NCBI RefSeq assembly: GCF_014191725.1
Contig: NZ_JACHWZ010000002.1
Coordinates: 323,735-387,734, forward strand
Direction of reading: 5' to 3'
DNA: 64,000 nucleotides
DNA from: Microbulbifer rhizosphaerae
GTDB taxonomy: Bacteria; Pseudomonadota; Gammaproteobacteria; Pseudomonadales; Cellvibrionaceae
The notes beneath the pieces are model-generated. The model was given only the letters and a program-made list of their open reading frames with translations. It was not told the DNA's origin and did no database searches. The position numbers were made by a program, and so were the translations under genes. Shown here piece by piece: positions 35,101 to 43,234 of the stretch (positions are counted from its first letter, which is position 1; each line of letters begins with the position of its first letter).

Positions 35101-37326
35101 ATGTACTCGCCAAATACCGCTTACTTCACGCCGTTTCCAAAATCACCGCGTCTTCTTTCCCTGTGTATCGCCCTCGCAGTTGCCGCACCGGTTCAGGTTT
35201 TTGCCCAGCAATCGGTTGTCGAAGAGGTCACGGTCACCGCGCAGAAGCGTCAGCAATCGATGCAGGATGTCTCCATCGCAGTCAGCGCCTTTTCCGGCGA
35301 CGCCATCGACAAGATGGGATTCGAAGAGGGCCTGGATATCACCCAGCAGGTGCCCAATATGAATTTCTTCGCCATTTTCGGCGAGGCCTCTAGTCCCTCG
35401 GTCAGCCTGCGCGGGGTCAGCCTGGTCAACTTTTCCGACTCCTGGGAATCCCCGGTCTCCATCTATGTGGACGACGTCTACCGCGGCAATCCCGCCGGTT
35501 CGGCGATTCAGCTTTTCGACCTGGAGCGGGTGGAGGTACTGCGCGGCCCCCAGGGCACCCTGTATGGACGCAATACCACCGGCGGTCTGGTGCACTATGT
35601 CTCGCGCAAGCCCACCGAAGAGTTCGAGGCCAGCGCAAGTGCCAGCTACGGCAGCTATTCGGAGCGCATTGTCGAGGGCACCATAAGCGGCCCGCTCAGC
35701 GATGGCGTACGCGGCCGGGTGGCGATCAAGAGCACAAAAAACGATGGCTGGCAGACCAACACCGTCACCGGGGACAAGTTAAACGATACCGACAGCTTCG
35801 GTTACCGCACTCAATTGGAATTCGACCTGGGTGACAGTGGCGGTCTGCTGCTCAATGTGCACGGCAGCGAGGCGGACCAGCAGTCCGTGGGCTTCGCCCA
35901 TATGGGCTACCTGGAAGCGCCCGTGGAGGGTGCCGCCACCTGCTCCATTTCCCGCATCCAGGACGGCGAGTGCACCAGCGCCACCTTCGGCATGACCGGC
36001 GCCGAAGCGGCCGGTGGCAGATTTGATCCGGAGCATGTGGCCTCCAGCGCCAGCGACGGCATGGCGACAAAGATCGACACCTTCGGCACCTCCGCCACAC
36101 TGGACTGGGAATTCGACGCCTTTACCCTCACCTCCATCACCGCCTACGAGGAGCTGGATAAATTCCTCCAGGACGACGGCGACGGCACACCGATTATCTG
36201 GTTCGACGAGCAGTATGCGGTGGACGCGGAGCAGTACACCCAGGAACTCCGCCTGGAGGGCAGCACCGAGCGCACCACCTGGGTAACCGGCTTCTATTAC
36301 TACAAGGACGACCGCGGTCTGGTCACCGAGGCCCCCACTACCGCCGACGGCCTCTGGCACCGGGAGATAGTGGCCCTGGACAGCGAGTCCTGGGCCCTGT
36401 TCGGCCAGGTGGAGTACGACCTGAACCCCGAACTGACCCTGGTTACCGGCTTGCGCTACACGGAGGAAGAGCGCGATTTCAAACAGGATTCCGGCCCGAG
36501 CTTTTATCAGCCGCTGTCGGTGGAAGACGACCTCTCAGAGAGCGCCACCACCGGCCGCATCGGACTGGACTGGCGCCCCAGTGACGCCACCCTCGCCTAC
36601 GCCAGCCTGTCAACCGGCTTCAAGAGCGGCGGCTTCTCCGGCAGTTACAACGCCTCCCTGGAGGCAACCAGGCCGGTCGAAGCAGAGGACATCACCAACT
36701 TCGAGATCGGGATAAAAACCACCCTGGCCAATCGTTTTCGCGTCAACGCCGCCGCCTTTAACTACACCATCAAGGACTACCAGGCACAGGTATTCCTCAC
36801 CGTCGCCGAGGGCAGCGTAATCACCAACGCCGGCGACGTGACCGGTACCGGCGCGGAGATCGAGATCACCGCCCCCATCACCGACAACCTCGAAGTTATC
36901 GCCGGTGCCGGCTGGCTGGAAACGGAATTCGATTCCGAGCAGTTTTTTATCGTCGCCGGCGATAACTATACCCTGGACGGCAACGAACTTCCCTCCGCAC
37001 CGGAATTCACCTACAACCTGATGGCCCGCTACTACCTGAGCCTGGGAGACTCGGGGGAACTGGTTTTCCAAGGCGACTACGCCTGGCAGGACGACCACTA
37101 CCTGCAGATCGAAAACGACCCCTACTCGAAACACGACAGCTACGGCCTGGCCAATGCCAAAATCAGCTGGCACTCGCCCTCGGACAGCTACAGCGTGGAG
37201 GCTTTCGCGCGCAACCTGACCGACGAGCGCTATTTCACCTACCAGAACACCCTGGGCAGCGACTGGGGATACGGCGTCTGGGGCCAGCCGCGCACCGCCG
37301 GACTGCGGTTGAATTGGAAGCTGTAA
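35101..37326 (+). CDS. TonB-dependent siderophore-type receptor
   Basis: The ATG at 35101 (MYSPNTAYFTPFPKS) follows AAAAAGGAG and gives 741 residues with a signal peptide ending APVQVFA. The TonB box region VVEEVTVTAQKRQQS begins the mature chain. The plug has VPNMNFFAIFGEASSPSVSLRG-type sequence, YVDDVYRG and LRGPQGTLYGRNTTGGLV. The barrel shows LSTGFKSGGFSGSYN and ends LNWKL. This plug style is common among outer-membrane receptors of Cellvibrionales and sphingomonads with varied substrates, so iron-siderophore uptake is only one option. Confidence 0.9.
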   Translation: MYSPNTAYFTPFPKSPRLLSLCIALAVAAPVQVFAQQSVVEEVTVTAQKRQQSMQDVSIAVSAFSGDAIDKMGFEEGLDITQQVPNMNFFAIFGEASSPSVSLRGVSLVNFSDSWESPVSIYVDDVYRGNPAGSAIQLFDLERVEVLRGPQGTLYGRNTTGGLVHYVSRKPTEEFEASASASYGSYSERIVEGTISGPLSDGVRGRVAIKSTKNDGWQTNTVTGDKLNDTDSFGYRTQLEFDLGDSGGLLLNVHGSEADQQSVGFAHMGYLEAPVEGAATCSISRIQDGECTSATFGMTGAEAAGGRFDPEHVASSASDGMATKIDTFGTSATLDWEFDAFTLTSITAYEELDKFLQDDGDGTPIIWFDEQYAVDAEQYTQELRLEGSTERTTWVTGFYYYKDDRGLVTEAPTTADGLWHREIVALDSESWALFGQVEYDLNPELTLVTGLRYTEEERDFKQDSGPSFYQPLSVEDDLSESATTGRIGLDWRPSDATLAYASLSTGFKSGGFSGSYNASLEATRPVEAEDITNFEIGIKTTLANRFRVNAAAFNYTIKDYQAQVFLTVAEGSVITNAGDVTGTGAEIEITAPITDNLEVIAGAGWLETEFDSEQFFIVAGDNYTLDGNELPSAPEFTYNLMARYYLSLGDSGELVFQGDYAWQDDHYLQIENDPYSKHDSYGLANAKISWHSPSDSYSVEAFARNLTDERYFTYQNTLGSDWGYGVWGQPRTAGLRLNWKL

Positions 37327-37349
37327 GCCGCAGGTAGGGAAACGACATC

Positions 37350-37370
37350 GGAGCCCGTTTCCCGGGCTCC
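37350..37370 (+). terminator. Hairpin after the TonB receptor
   Basis: GGAGCCCG-TTTCC-CGGGCTCC forms an eight-base-pair stem 24 bases after the stop codon. The following AATGCTCTTG is only weakly T-rich. Confidence 0.5.
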
Positions 37371-37474
37371 AATGCTCTTGGTGAGGAGGGTATTACCGCG
37401 ACATCGGCCACACAGATTCAAAATAGGTCGGGAGCCTGCTAAAGTCCTCGAAAATAACATCAGGGAATCCCCAT

Positions 37475-38821
37475 GTGCGCCGACTCATTCTGTGCCTAGC
37501 GCTGGTTTCCTCAGCATCCGCCACCGCCCAGTTCTCCCCCTTCGGAAGCTCCGTCGTTCCCAGGCCTCCCGAGCCCACCGCCTACGGCCTGGAAATTATC
37601 CGCGCAGAGGACTGGCAGCCGGAGGACAAAGGGGAGGAGGGAAGTGACGCAAGCGAGGAGAGTCCCGACAGCCCCGATAACCTTGGGAGCATTGAGAGCA
37701 CTGAGGGCACTGAGAGCATCGCCCGTTACCAGGCGCTGATCGAACAGCTGGAGATAGCCCATGGCCCCTACGCCGACGGACTGTCGGAGGCAGTGGCGGG
37801 ATTGGCGCACAACTACCAGAACCTCGGGGAACACCAGCAGGCCGTTGACGCCTTCAAGCGCTCCATCCACCTCACCCGCATCAGCCAGGGACCCTTTACC
37901 GACGAGCAGATCCCCCTGCTGGACAGCCTGCGGGAGTCCCTGTTCGCCGACCGCAAGCTGCTCGAACTGGACCGGCTGCAGGAATATATCTACCTGGTGC
38001 ACAGGCGCGCCCTGGCCCCCGGCGACCCCCGCCTCGAGCTGGCCACCCGCGACTACGTGGAATGGCAGCGCTCCGCCTACCTCCAGGACCTGGGAGACGA
38101 CGGCTCCCGCCGCCTGCTCACCCTGCACCAACTGTACGACGACGCCATAGCGGCCCTGAGGGAAGGCGAGGCGCCGCAGAGTATGCAGCGACCGCTCCTG
38201 CAAGGTGCCCTGCAGGTGGCCTACCTGATGGCGCTGGACACCCTGGGGCAGCAACCGGAGATCCGGATACAGATCCGCCAGAGCAATATCCCCGCGCCCG
38301 CCTACAACTCGGAACAGGAGCGCCTGCAGCTTTTACGGGAAAGGAGTTATCGCCACGGCCTGCGGGTTGCCAGGGAACTGGTGGAAGCCAGCGGGGAAGA
38401 GGTCCCCGCCGTTCGCGCCCGGGCCCTGGTTGCACAGGGGGACTGGTACCAATGGCAGCAGCATCGCGGCCGCGCTGTAAACATTTACGCCGAAGCCTAT
38501 GCCCTGTTCGATGACCCCGACGAACGCCAGCAACTGTTCGGAGAACCCACCGAGCTGCCGGATAATTTTGCCTTTCTTCCCGATATCGAACTCACACAAC
38601 GCACGCCGCGCGGCCGCGCGCAGGTGCGTTTCACCGTCGACCGCTACGGGCGGCTGCGGGACCTGGAGCTGCTGAGCCTGGAACCGAAAGACGACCGCGG
38701 TGCGGAAATCGCCCTGCGGAAAATGTTGCGCAACCTGCGTTTTCGCCCGCGGCTGGAAAACGGCGAAGCGGTGGAAATTTCATCAATAGAAAGGGAGTAT
38801 ATTTTTTTCGATAGCCCGTAA
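37475..38821 (+). CDS. TPR-containing protein with TonB C-terminal-like domain
   Basis: The start is GTG 37475 (MRRLILCLALVSSASATA) behind AGGGA. A signal peptide is followed by an acidic Ser/Glu-rich stretch (about 45-75), tetratricopeptide-like helices (LAHNYQNLGEHQQAVDAFKRS near 105-130) and further helices. The last 80 residues (RGRAQVRFTVDRYGRLRDLELL, ALRKMLRNLRFRPRLENGE) resemble TonB C-terminal domains. No N-terminal anchor suits classic TonB, so it is more likely periplasmic or outer-membrane associated. Function unknown. Confidence 0.72.
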   Translation: MRRLILCLALVSSASATAQFSPFGSSVVPRPPEPTAYGLEIIRAEDWQPEDKGEEGSDASEESPDSPDNLGSIESTEGTESIARYQALIEQLEIAHGPYADGLSEAVAGLAHNYQNLGEHQQAVDAFKRSIHLTRISQGPFTDEQIPLLDSLRESLFADRKLLELDRLQEYIYLVHRRALAPGDPRLELATRDYVEWQRSAYLQDLGDDGSRRLLTLHQLYDDAIAALREGEAPQSMQRPLLQGALQVAYLMALDTLGQQPEIRIQIRQSNIPAPAYNSEQERLQLLRERSYRHGLRVARELVEASGEEVPAVRARALVAQGDWYQWQQHRGRAVNIYAEAYALFDDPDERQQLFGEPTELPDNFAFLPDIELTQRTPRGRAQVRFTVDRYGRLRDLELLSLEPKDDRGAEIALRKMLRNLRFRPRLENGEAVEISSIEREYIFFDSP

Positions 38822-38904
38822 ATCTATTATTCATACTGCGTTCAGGGTTCGCATGAATAAAATACGCTGCCTATCTGGAAAGGCTTTGTATAAGGAATAT
38901 TTTT

Positions 38905-39726
38905 ATGAAGACCAAAACCCTGTTCCCCCTGCTCCTCGCCTCCGCCGTCACGGCCCACGCAGAGGAGTACCAGTCCATCACCGACTTCGATTATTCCCGT
39001 ACCGAAATCGGCTCCTTCAAAGCGGACCAATACACTCTCGGCTCCACCTATTACTTTACCCCCAGAATGACCATGGGGCCGCTAAAGGAATTTGAATATA
39101 TCAACAGGAGCGGCAATGTCTTCGGTGGCTACTCCTATTTCGATACCGATTTCGACAATGTCGACTCGGCGATCGTCGGCGGTGAGTATTTCGCCGGCAA
39201 CCTATTGGTCGGCGGCGCCTACCAGAACACCGAGGACCAGGATGCTTATTACGCCTCCGTCGGATATCTCGCAAGCCCCGATCTCCTGTTTCGGGTCGAC
39301 GCCGAGAAATTCGAGGACCAGGACACCGACTACTTTGCCTCCGCGCAATACAATCACCGGCTGGGCGGCAGCGACTACCTCGGCTTTACCCTGCGCGTGG
39401 ACGACGACCTCGACTATCGGGAACTCTCCTCCAAGTACTTCGCCGAGTTCGGCCGCGGCAGCTATATCGCCCTCAGCCTGAACTACGCGAGCCTGGACGG
39501 CGACTATGTGAGTGTCGGCGGTGACGATAACACTTGGAGCACCAAGGCCGATTACTACTTCAACAAAGCCACTTCCGTCGGCTTGGGCTACGACAAGGAT
39601 GACAATTACCTGGTGGACTTCAGCCACTTCTTCCAGGAAAACATCGCTCTCGAACTGGCCTATTCCTCGAATGCCGACAACTCCGACCTTAAAACCTACA
39701 CCCTGGGACTCCGCGCCCAGTTTTAG
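38905..39726 (+). CDS. Outer-membrane beta-barrel porin-like protein
   Basis: The 273-residue protein starts 8 bases after AAGGA and has a signal peptide ending VTAHA. The remaining sequence is dominated by alternating Tyr/Phe and Asp/Ser segments (FGGYSYFDTDFDNVDSAIVGG, YFASAQYNHRLGGSDYLGF, TKADYYFNKATSVGLGYD) and ends in LRAQF. This is typical of a 12- to 14-stranded putative porin. It is strongly acidic, consistent with a marine or halotolerant host. Substrate unknown. Confidence 0.78.
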   Translation: MKTKTLFPLLLASAVTAHAEEYQSITDFDYSRTEIGSFKADQYTLGSTYYFTPRMTMGPLKEFEYINRSGNVFGGYSYFDTDFDNVDSAIVGGEYFAGNLLVGGAYQNTEDQDAYYASVGYLASPDLLFRVDAEKFEDQDTDYFASAQYNHRLGGSDYLGFTLRVDDDLDYRELSSKYFAEFGRGSYIALSLNYASLDGDYVSVGGDDNTWSTKADYYFNKATSVGLGYDKDDNYLVDFSHFFQENIALELAYSSNADNSDLKTYTLGLRAQF

Positions 39727-39739
39727 ATAAACCCTCAAA

Positions 39740-39813
39740 TGTAGGAGCGGCCGCTGGCCGCGATCGGCTTGGCTTCGTAGCCAGTCCGATCGCGGCCAGC
39801 GGCCGCTCCTACA
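39740..39813. repeat. REP/REPIN-like palindrome, family A copy 6
   Basis: TGTAGGAGCGGCCGCTGGCC and its inverted copy flank GATCGGCTTGGCTTCGTAGC. It lies between the convergent porin-like gene and the ABC transporter operon. Confidence 0.9.
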
Positions 39814-39822
39814 GATAGTGGC

Positions 39823-39905
39823 TTACAGGGTGAGCTGCACCCCCGCATAAACCGCCGCCCTGGATAAAACCACTGCTGGCGAAATCCCAGAATATTCCCG
39901 GTGCG
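39823..39905 (-). pseudogene. Possible C-terminal remnant of a TonB-dependent receptor
   Basis: On the minus strand, after the ABC ATPase stop, one frame reads FRQQWFYPGRRF and an adjacent frame completes VYAGVQLTL followed by TAA at 39823-39825. GRR(V/F)YAGVQLTL is the sort of C-terminal barrel strand seen in BtuB-like receptors. A one-base shift joins the two frames. A receptor gene next to BtuFCD genes would fit, but the fragment is only about 25 codons. Confidence 0.3.
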
Positions 39906-39917
39906 CACGGCACACCC

Positions 39918-40682
39918 CTACAGGAGATCCAAAGGTACGAAATCCGCCACGCCGTCGCGCCAGCGAAACTCACAGGTGACACCGTAGACATCGCCGATCA
40001 ACGCCGGGGTGAACACATCTTCCGGCGTACCCTGGGCAACCAGCCGACCCTGCTCCAGCAACAGGATGCGGTCGCAGAAGCGCGCGGCCATGGGGAGGTC
40101 GTGCAGGGCGAGCACTACCGTTTTGCCCGCATCCGCCTGGCGACGGAAGGTGTGCATCAGTTGCAGTTGGTGGCGGATATCCAGTGCCGCGGTGGGCTCG
40201 TCGGCGATCAGCAGCGGCGCTTCGCCCACCAGCAGGCGCGCCAGCTGTACCCGGCGCAGTTCGCCACCGGAGAGCCGGGTCACCGGCCGCTCGGCGAGTT
40301 GCTGCGCGTCCACCAGTTGCAGCGCCGCAGAGACCCGCCGCTCGCGATCCTTCGGGCGCCCCCAAGGCAGCAGTCCCAGAGCCACCAGATCCGCGGCGCG
40401 CAGGCTCCAGGCCGGGGTTTCCGCCTGGGGCAGATAGGCGCACAGGCGCGCCATTTGCGCGGGGGAAATCCGCTCGGCGGGTTGGCCGTCCAGCTCGATA
40501 TGTCCGGCGCTGGGGGCGAGCACACCCGCCAGGGCCTGCAACAGGCTGCTCTTGCCGGCGCCGTTGGGGCCCACTACCGCGGTCAACTCAAAGGGTTTGA
40601 AGACACAGCTGATTTCGCTCAGCACCGGCCGGCGCTGGCGTTCCAGGCCCAGTTGCAGACAGGAGACTTCCAGGCCTTTCAC
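39918..40682 (-). CDS. ABC transporter ATP-binding protein (BtuD/HmuV/FecE-like)
   Basis: The 254-residue ATPase contains Walker A VVGPNGAGKSSLL (about 36-43), Q-loop CAYLPQ, signature LSGGELRRVQLARLL, Walker B LLIADEPTAALD and switch His LALHDLPMAARF. This is the iron-siderophore/cobalamin/heme importer subclass. Its start overlaps the permease stop by four bases (ATGA), so the two are translationally coupled. It energises uptake through the permease at 40679-41698. Confidence 0.92.
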   Translation of the reverse strand: MKGLEVSCLQLGLERQRRPVLSEISCVFKPFELTAVVGPNGAGKSSLLQALAGVLAPSAGHIELDGQPAERISPAQMARLCAYLPQAETPAWSLRAADLVALGLLPWGRPKDRERRVSAALQLVDAQQLAERPVTRLSGGELRRVQLARLLVGEAPLLIADEPTAALDIRHQLQLMHTFRRQADAGKTVVLALHDLPMAARFCDRILLLEQGRLVAQGTPEDVFTPALIGDVYGVTCEFRWRDGVADFVPLDLL

Positions 40683-41698
40683 AGTTGCTGCCCCCGGCGC
40701 GCGCTGACGATCAGCCAGAAAAAGAAGGGCGCACCGATAAAGGCGGTCACCGCGCCGATACGCAGTTCCTGGGCGCCGACAAAATTCACCACCAGGATAT
40801 CAGCCAGCAGCAACAGCAGCGCGCCGGCCAGGGCGCTGGTCCACAGCAGCCTGCCCGGGTCCTGCCCCACCAGCGGCCGCATCAGGTGCGGTACCACCAA
40901 TCCGATAAAGCCGATGGTGCCCGCCACCGCCACCGCGGCACCCACCGCGGCGGCGATACCCAGCAGAATCGACAGCGGGTAGCGGCGGCCGCGATACCCC
41001 AGGGACGCGGCGCTGTCCTCCCCCAGGGACAGCGCGCGCAAATAGTTGCGCGCGCTGAACAGCAGTATGGCGCCGAGCAGGACAAACGGCAGCGCCAGCA
41101 GCAACTGATCCCAGCCGCGGTTGGCCAGCGAGCCCAGCAGCCAGAAAACAATTTCCTGCATCGCGAACAGGCTCGGCGCATAGTTCAAGGCCAGCGCCAT
41201 CAGCGCGGACAGGAAGGCGTTGATGGCCACCCCCGCCAGCACCAACTGGCCCGCGCCGGCGCCCCGCCCGGCCAACAGCCAGACGCAGCCCACCGCGCTG
41301 AAGGCCCCGGCGATGGCCAGCGCCGGCAGCAGCCAGCCGGACTGCCAGGCGGAACCCCAACTAGCCTGTAAGGCGGAACCATAGTAGAGCAGCAGAATAG
41401 CGGCCAGCGCCGCGCCGCTGCTCACCCCCAGCAGCGCCGGCTCCGCCAGCGGGTTGCGCAACATGCCCTGCATCGCCGCGCCGCCCATGCCCAGGGCCGC
41501 CCCCACCAGAATCGCCAGCAGCGCGCGGGGCAGGCGCAGCTGCCACAGGATCACCGCGTCGCTGCTCTCGCTGCGCCAGCCCTGGGTCAGCGCCGCTCCC
41601 AGGTCGATGGATACGGGTCCGCTCACCAATGCGGCGACCAGTGCCAGCGGCAGGGCCAGAAGCAAAAGGGTGAGGGCTAATTTATCGCTGCTCGACAA
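40679..41698 (-). CDS. FecCD-family ABC transporter permease (BtuC-like)
   Basis: TTG at 41696-41698 after AAGAGAAAG gives 339 residues (MSSSDKLALTLLLLALP), the BtuC/FecCD length; no ATG or GTG fits nearby and the longer frame overlaps the binding-protein gene. About ten membrane helices are evident. Family motifs are WQLRLPRALLAILVGAALGMGGAAMQGMLRNPLAEP in segments, LGVSSGAALAAI, and GTIGFIGLVVPHLMRPLVG. It overlaps the binding-protein gene by 17 bases and the ATPase gene by four. Confidence 0.92.
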   Translation of the reverse strand: MSSSDKLALTLLLLALPLALVAALVSGPVSIDLGAALTQGWRSESSDAVILWQLRLPRALLAILVGAALGMGGAAMQGMLRNPLAEPALLGVSSGAALAAILLLYYGSALQASWGSAWQSGWLLPALAIAGAFSAVGCVWLLAGRGAGAGQLVLAGVAINAFLSALMALALNYAPSLFAMQEIVFWLLGSLANRGWDQLLLALPFVLLGAILLFSARNYLRALSLGEDSAASLGYRGRRYPLSILLGIAAAVGAAVAVAGTIGFIGLVVPHLMRPLVGQDPGRLLWTSALAGALLLLLADILVVNFVGAQELRIGAVTAFIGAPFFFWLIVSARRGQQL

Positions 41699-42491
41699 GT
41701 GACTTTCTCTTTTCTGTAAGCTGCTGCAAAACGTCCGCCGCCACCAGCGCCGGGCAGAACCCCAGTTCCGCCGGCAGGGTGTAGACCCGGCCGCTGTCGA
41801 TATAGTTTTTGAGCACCGGGTGGCGCGCGGCCAGATGGGCGATGGCGAAATCCTTCTCGCCGCCGTACAGCACCAACAGGTCCGGCTGCGCGGCGACCAC
41901 CTCTTCGAGACTGACACGACCCAGCTGTTCCACGCCCTGTTTCGCGGCGAGATTGGCAAAGCCGGCGCGCTCCAGCAACTGGTGTTCCAGCATACCGCTG
42001 CCGTAGGTGATGTTATTGGCGGACAGGATCAGCGCACTGGCCCGTGCCCGCGGCACCGGTTGGACGAGCAGTTTTTCCAGCCTGCGTTTTTGTTTTTCCA
42101 GCGGCGCATTGTGCCCCAGCGTCTTTTCCAGTGCACTCAGCTGGTCCAGCAACTGCTCCAAACTGTAGGCATCGGGAATGGCGACTACATTGAATCCCAG
42201 GTTGCGCAGCCGCGCCGCCGCGCGCTGGGCGCCGAACTGGCCAACCAGGATCAGATCCGGGTCCAGCCGCAACAATTCCTCGGCGCGGCCGCGGTTCAAA
42301 TACACATGCTTTGGCAGCGGCGCCTTGCGGTAGTGATCGTCGGCGGAGAGCCAGGTAACCGAGGCGATTTTTTGTGGGGGGAGCCAGTTGAGGAGGATCT
42401 GGTCCAGGCAGAGGTTTAGGGAGGCGATGCGGTTTTGGGCGGTTGCTTGTTGGGTGACCAATAAGAGAGTCAGCAGGAAGATTTTTTTCAC
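41682..42491 (-). CDS. Periplasmic substrate-binding protein of the BtuF-like ABC transporter
   Basis: GTG at 42489-42491 (MKKIFLLTLLLVTQQATAQ) gives 269 residues with a signal peptide. The sequence RIASLNLCLDQILLNWL, RAEELLRLDPDLILVGQFG and VVAAQPDLLVLYGG follows the BtuF/FhuD two-lobed helical-backbone fold. Cobalamin, heme or ferric siderophore could be the ligand; the close similarity of SLNLCLDQ to BtuF-like proteins favours a corrinoid or metal chelate. The start overlaps the RAYT stop by four bases (GTGA), an unusual coupling. Confidence 0.88.
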   Translation of the reverse strand: MKKIFLLTLLLVTQQATAQNRIASLNLCLDQILLNWLPPQKIASVTWLSADDHYRKAPLPKHVYLNRGRAEELLRLDPDLILVGQFGAQRAAARLRNLGFNVVAIPDAYSLEQLLDQLSALEKTLGHNAPLEKQKRRLEKLLVQPVPRARASALILSANNITYGSGMLEHQLLERAGFANLAAKQGVEQLGRVSLEEVVAAQPDLLVLYGGEKDFAIAHLAARHPVLKNYIDSGRVYTLPAELGFCPALVAADVLQQLTEKRKSLVEQR

Positions 42492-43165
42492 GGTGTTTTT
42501 TCCTGCTGCTGTTGCGGAGCTGGAGCTCCGCGGTCCCGGGTGCTGGACCAGTGCCAATCTTCGGGTCTGGAGCACAAGCCAGCTTTTACTGGATTCCGAT
42601 GGATGTAATCGATCACTTGTTCAAAGTGTTGCTGGTCGCGGATAAATCTGTCCCAATAATCCGGCATCCAGAGTTTCCTCCCGGGAACGCGGAGCTCCAG
42701 CTCCGCATTTTTCCGCAGGGCCCAACGAGCGGTAATGGACTTCCAGGATTGCACGATTTTGCCAAGCGGCTCCTGAGGTTCAATCAATACATGAACGTGG
42801 TTGGGCATTATGCACCAGGCGATCAATTGGTAGCGAACCCTGTGAAACTTCAACAATGCTTGCTCCATTACCCGGGCCATTTCCGGATGCCCCAGCGCAC
42901 AACAGCCGTAACCTGCATCCAGCCATTGATCAATTCGTTTCCTCTTGACAGATTCCAGATTGCGCACTGATTTTAATTGTTTCAACTCACACTCAAGTTG
43001 TTCAAGTTGGTTTTTCGGCAATGAGTCAGCCAAGCGAAATGTAATAAATTGCAATGCGTGAATGCTGTCCAAATGGGGCAGATAGCCTCTCGAATACCAG
43101 CCTTTGGCACTTTCCCCGGGACCGCGGAGCTCCAGCTCCGCATCTTTGCTCTCAGAATCGTCCAT
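42488..43165 (-). CDS. REP-associated tyrosine transposase (RAYT, IS200/IS605-like Y1)
   Basis: The 225-residue protein carries the HUH motif HVHVLIEP (about 121-128) and a C-terminal helix with the catalytic Tyr in QVIDYIHRNPVKAGL. YWDRFIRDQQHFEQ and TARWALRK flank the active site as in other RAYTs, which nick and mobilise REP hairpins. Three REP copies lie inside the gene: two in the same orientation encode AELELRGPG (about residues 9-17) and AELELRVPG (about 153-161), and an inverted one encodes RDRGAPAP near the C-terminus. Both catalytic motifs are intact. Confidence 0.9.
   Translation of the reverse strand: MDDSESKDAELELRGPGESAKGWYSRGYLPHLDSIHALQFITFRLADSLPKNQLEQLECELKQLKSVRNLESVKRKRIDQWLDAGYGCCALGHPEMARVMEQALLKFHRVRYQLIAWCIMPNHVHVLIEPQEPLGKIVQSWKSITARWALRKNAELELRVPGRKLWMPDYWDRFIRDQQHFEQVIDYIHRNPVKAGLCSRPEDWHWSSTRDRGAPAPQQQQEKTP
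42513..42540 (+). repeat. REP family B copy 1, inside the RAYT 3' end
   Basis: TGCGGAGCTGGAGCTCCGCG followed by GTCCCGGG. It lies on the plus strand within the last codons of the transposase and encodes, in reverse, RDRGAPAPQ. Confidence 0.9.
42680..42707 (-). repeat. REP family B copy 2, inside the RAYT coding region
   Basis: On the minus strand TGCGGAGCTGGAGCTCCGCG is followed by TTCCCGGG, one base different from the other copies. It is translated in frame as AELELRVPG. Confidence 0.9.
43115..43143 (-). repeat. REP family B copy 3, inside the RAYT 5' end
   Basis: On the minus strand ATGCGGAGCTGGAGCTCCGC is followed by GGTCCCGGG, translated in frame as AELELRGPG from about codon 9. With the copy at 43204-43232 it forms an inverted pair around the RAYT start region. 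Confidence 0.9.
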
Positions 43166-43203
43166 TGCAAAATTTCCCTCCCTGGTTTACTGGAAAATAT
43201 GAA

Positions 43204-43232
43204 ATGCGGAGCTGGAGCTCCGCGGTCCCGGG
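43204..43232 (+). repeat. REP family B copy 4, between RAYT and radA
   Basis: ATGCGGAGCTGGAGCTCCGC followed by GGTCCCGGG. It ends two bases before the radA stop codon and lies in the RAYT upstream region. Confidence 0.92.
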
Positions 43233-43234
43233 GG

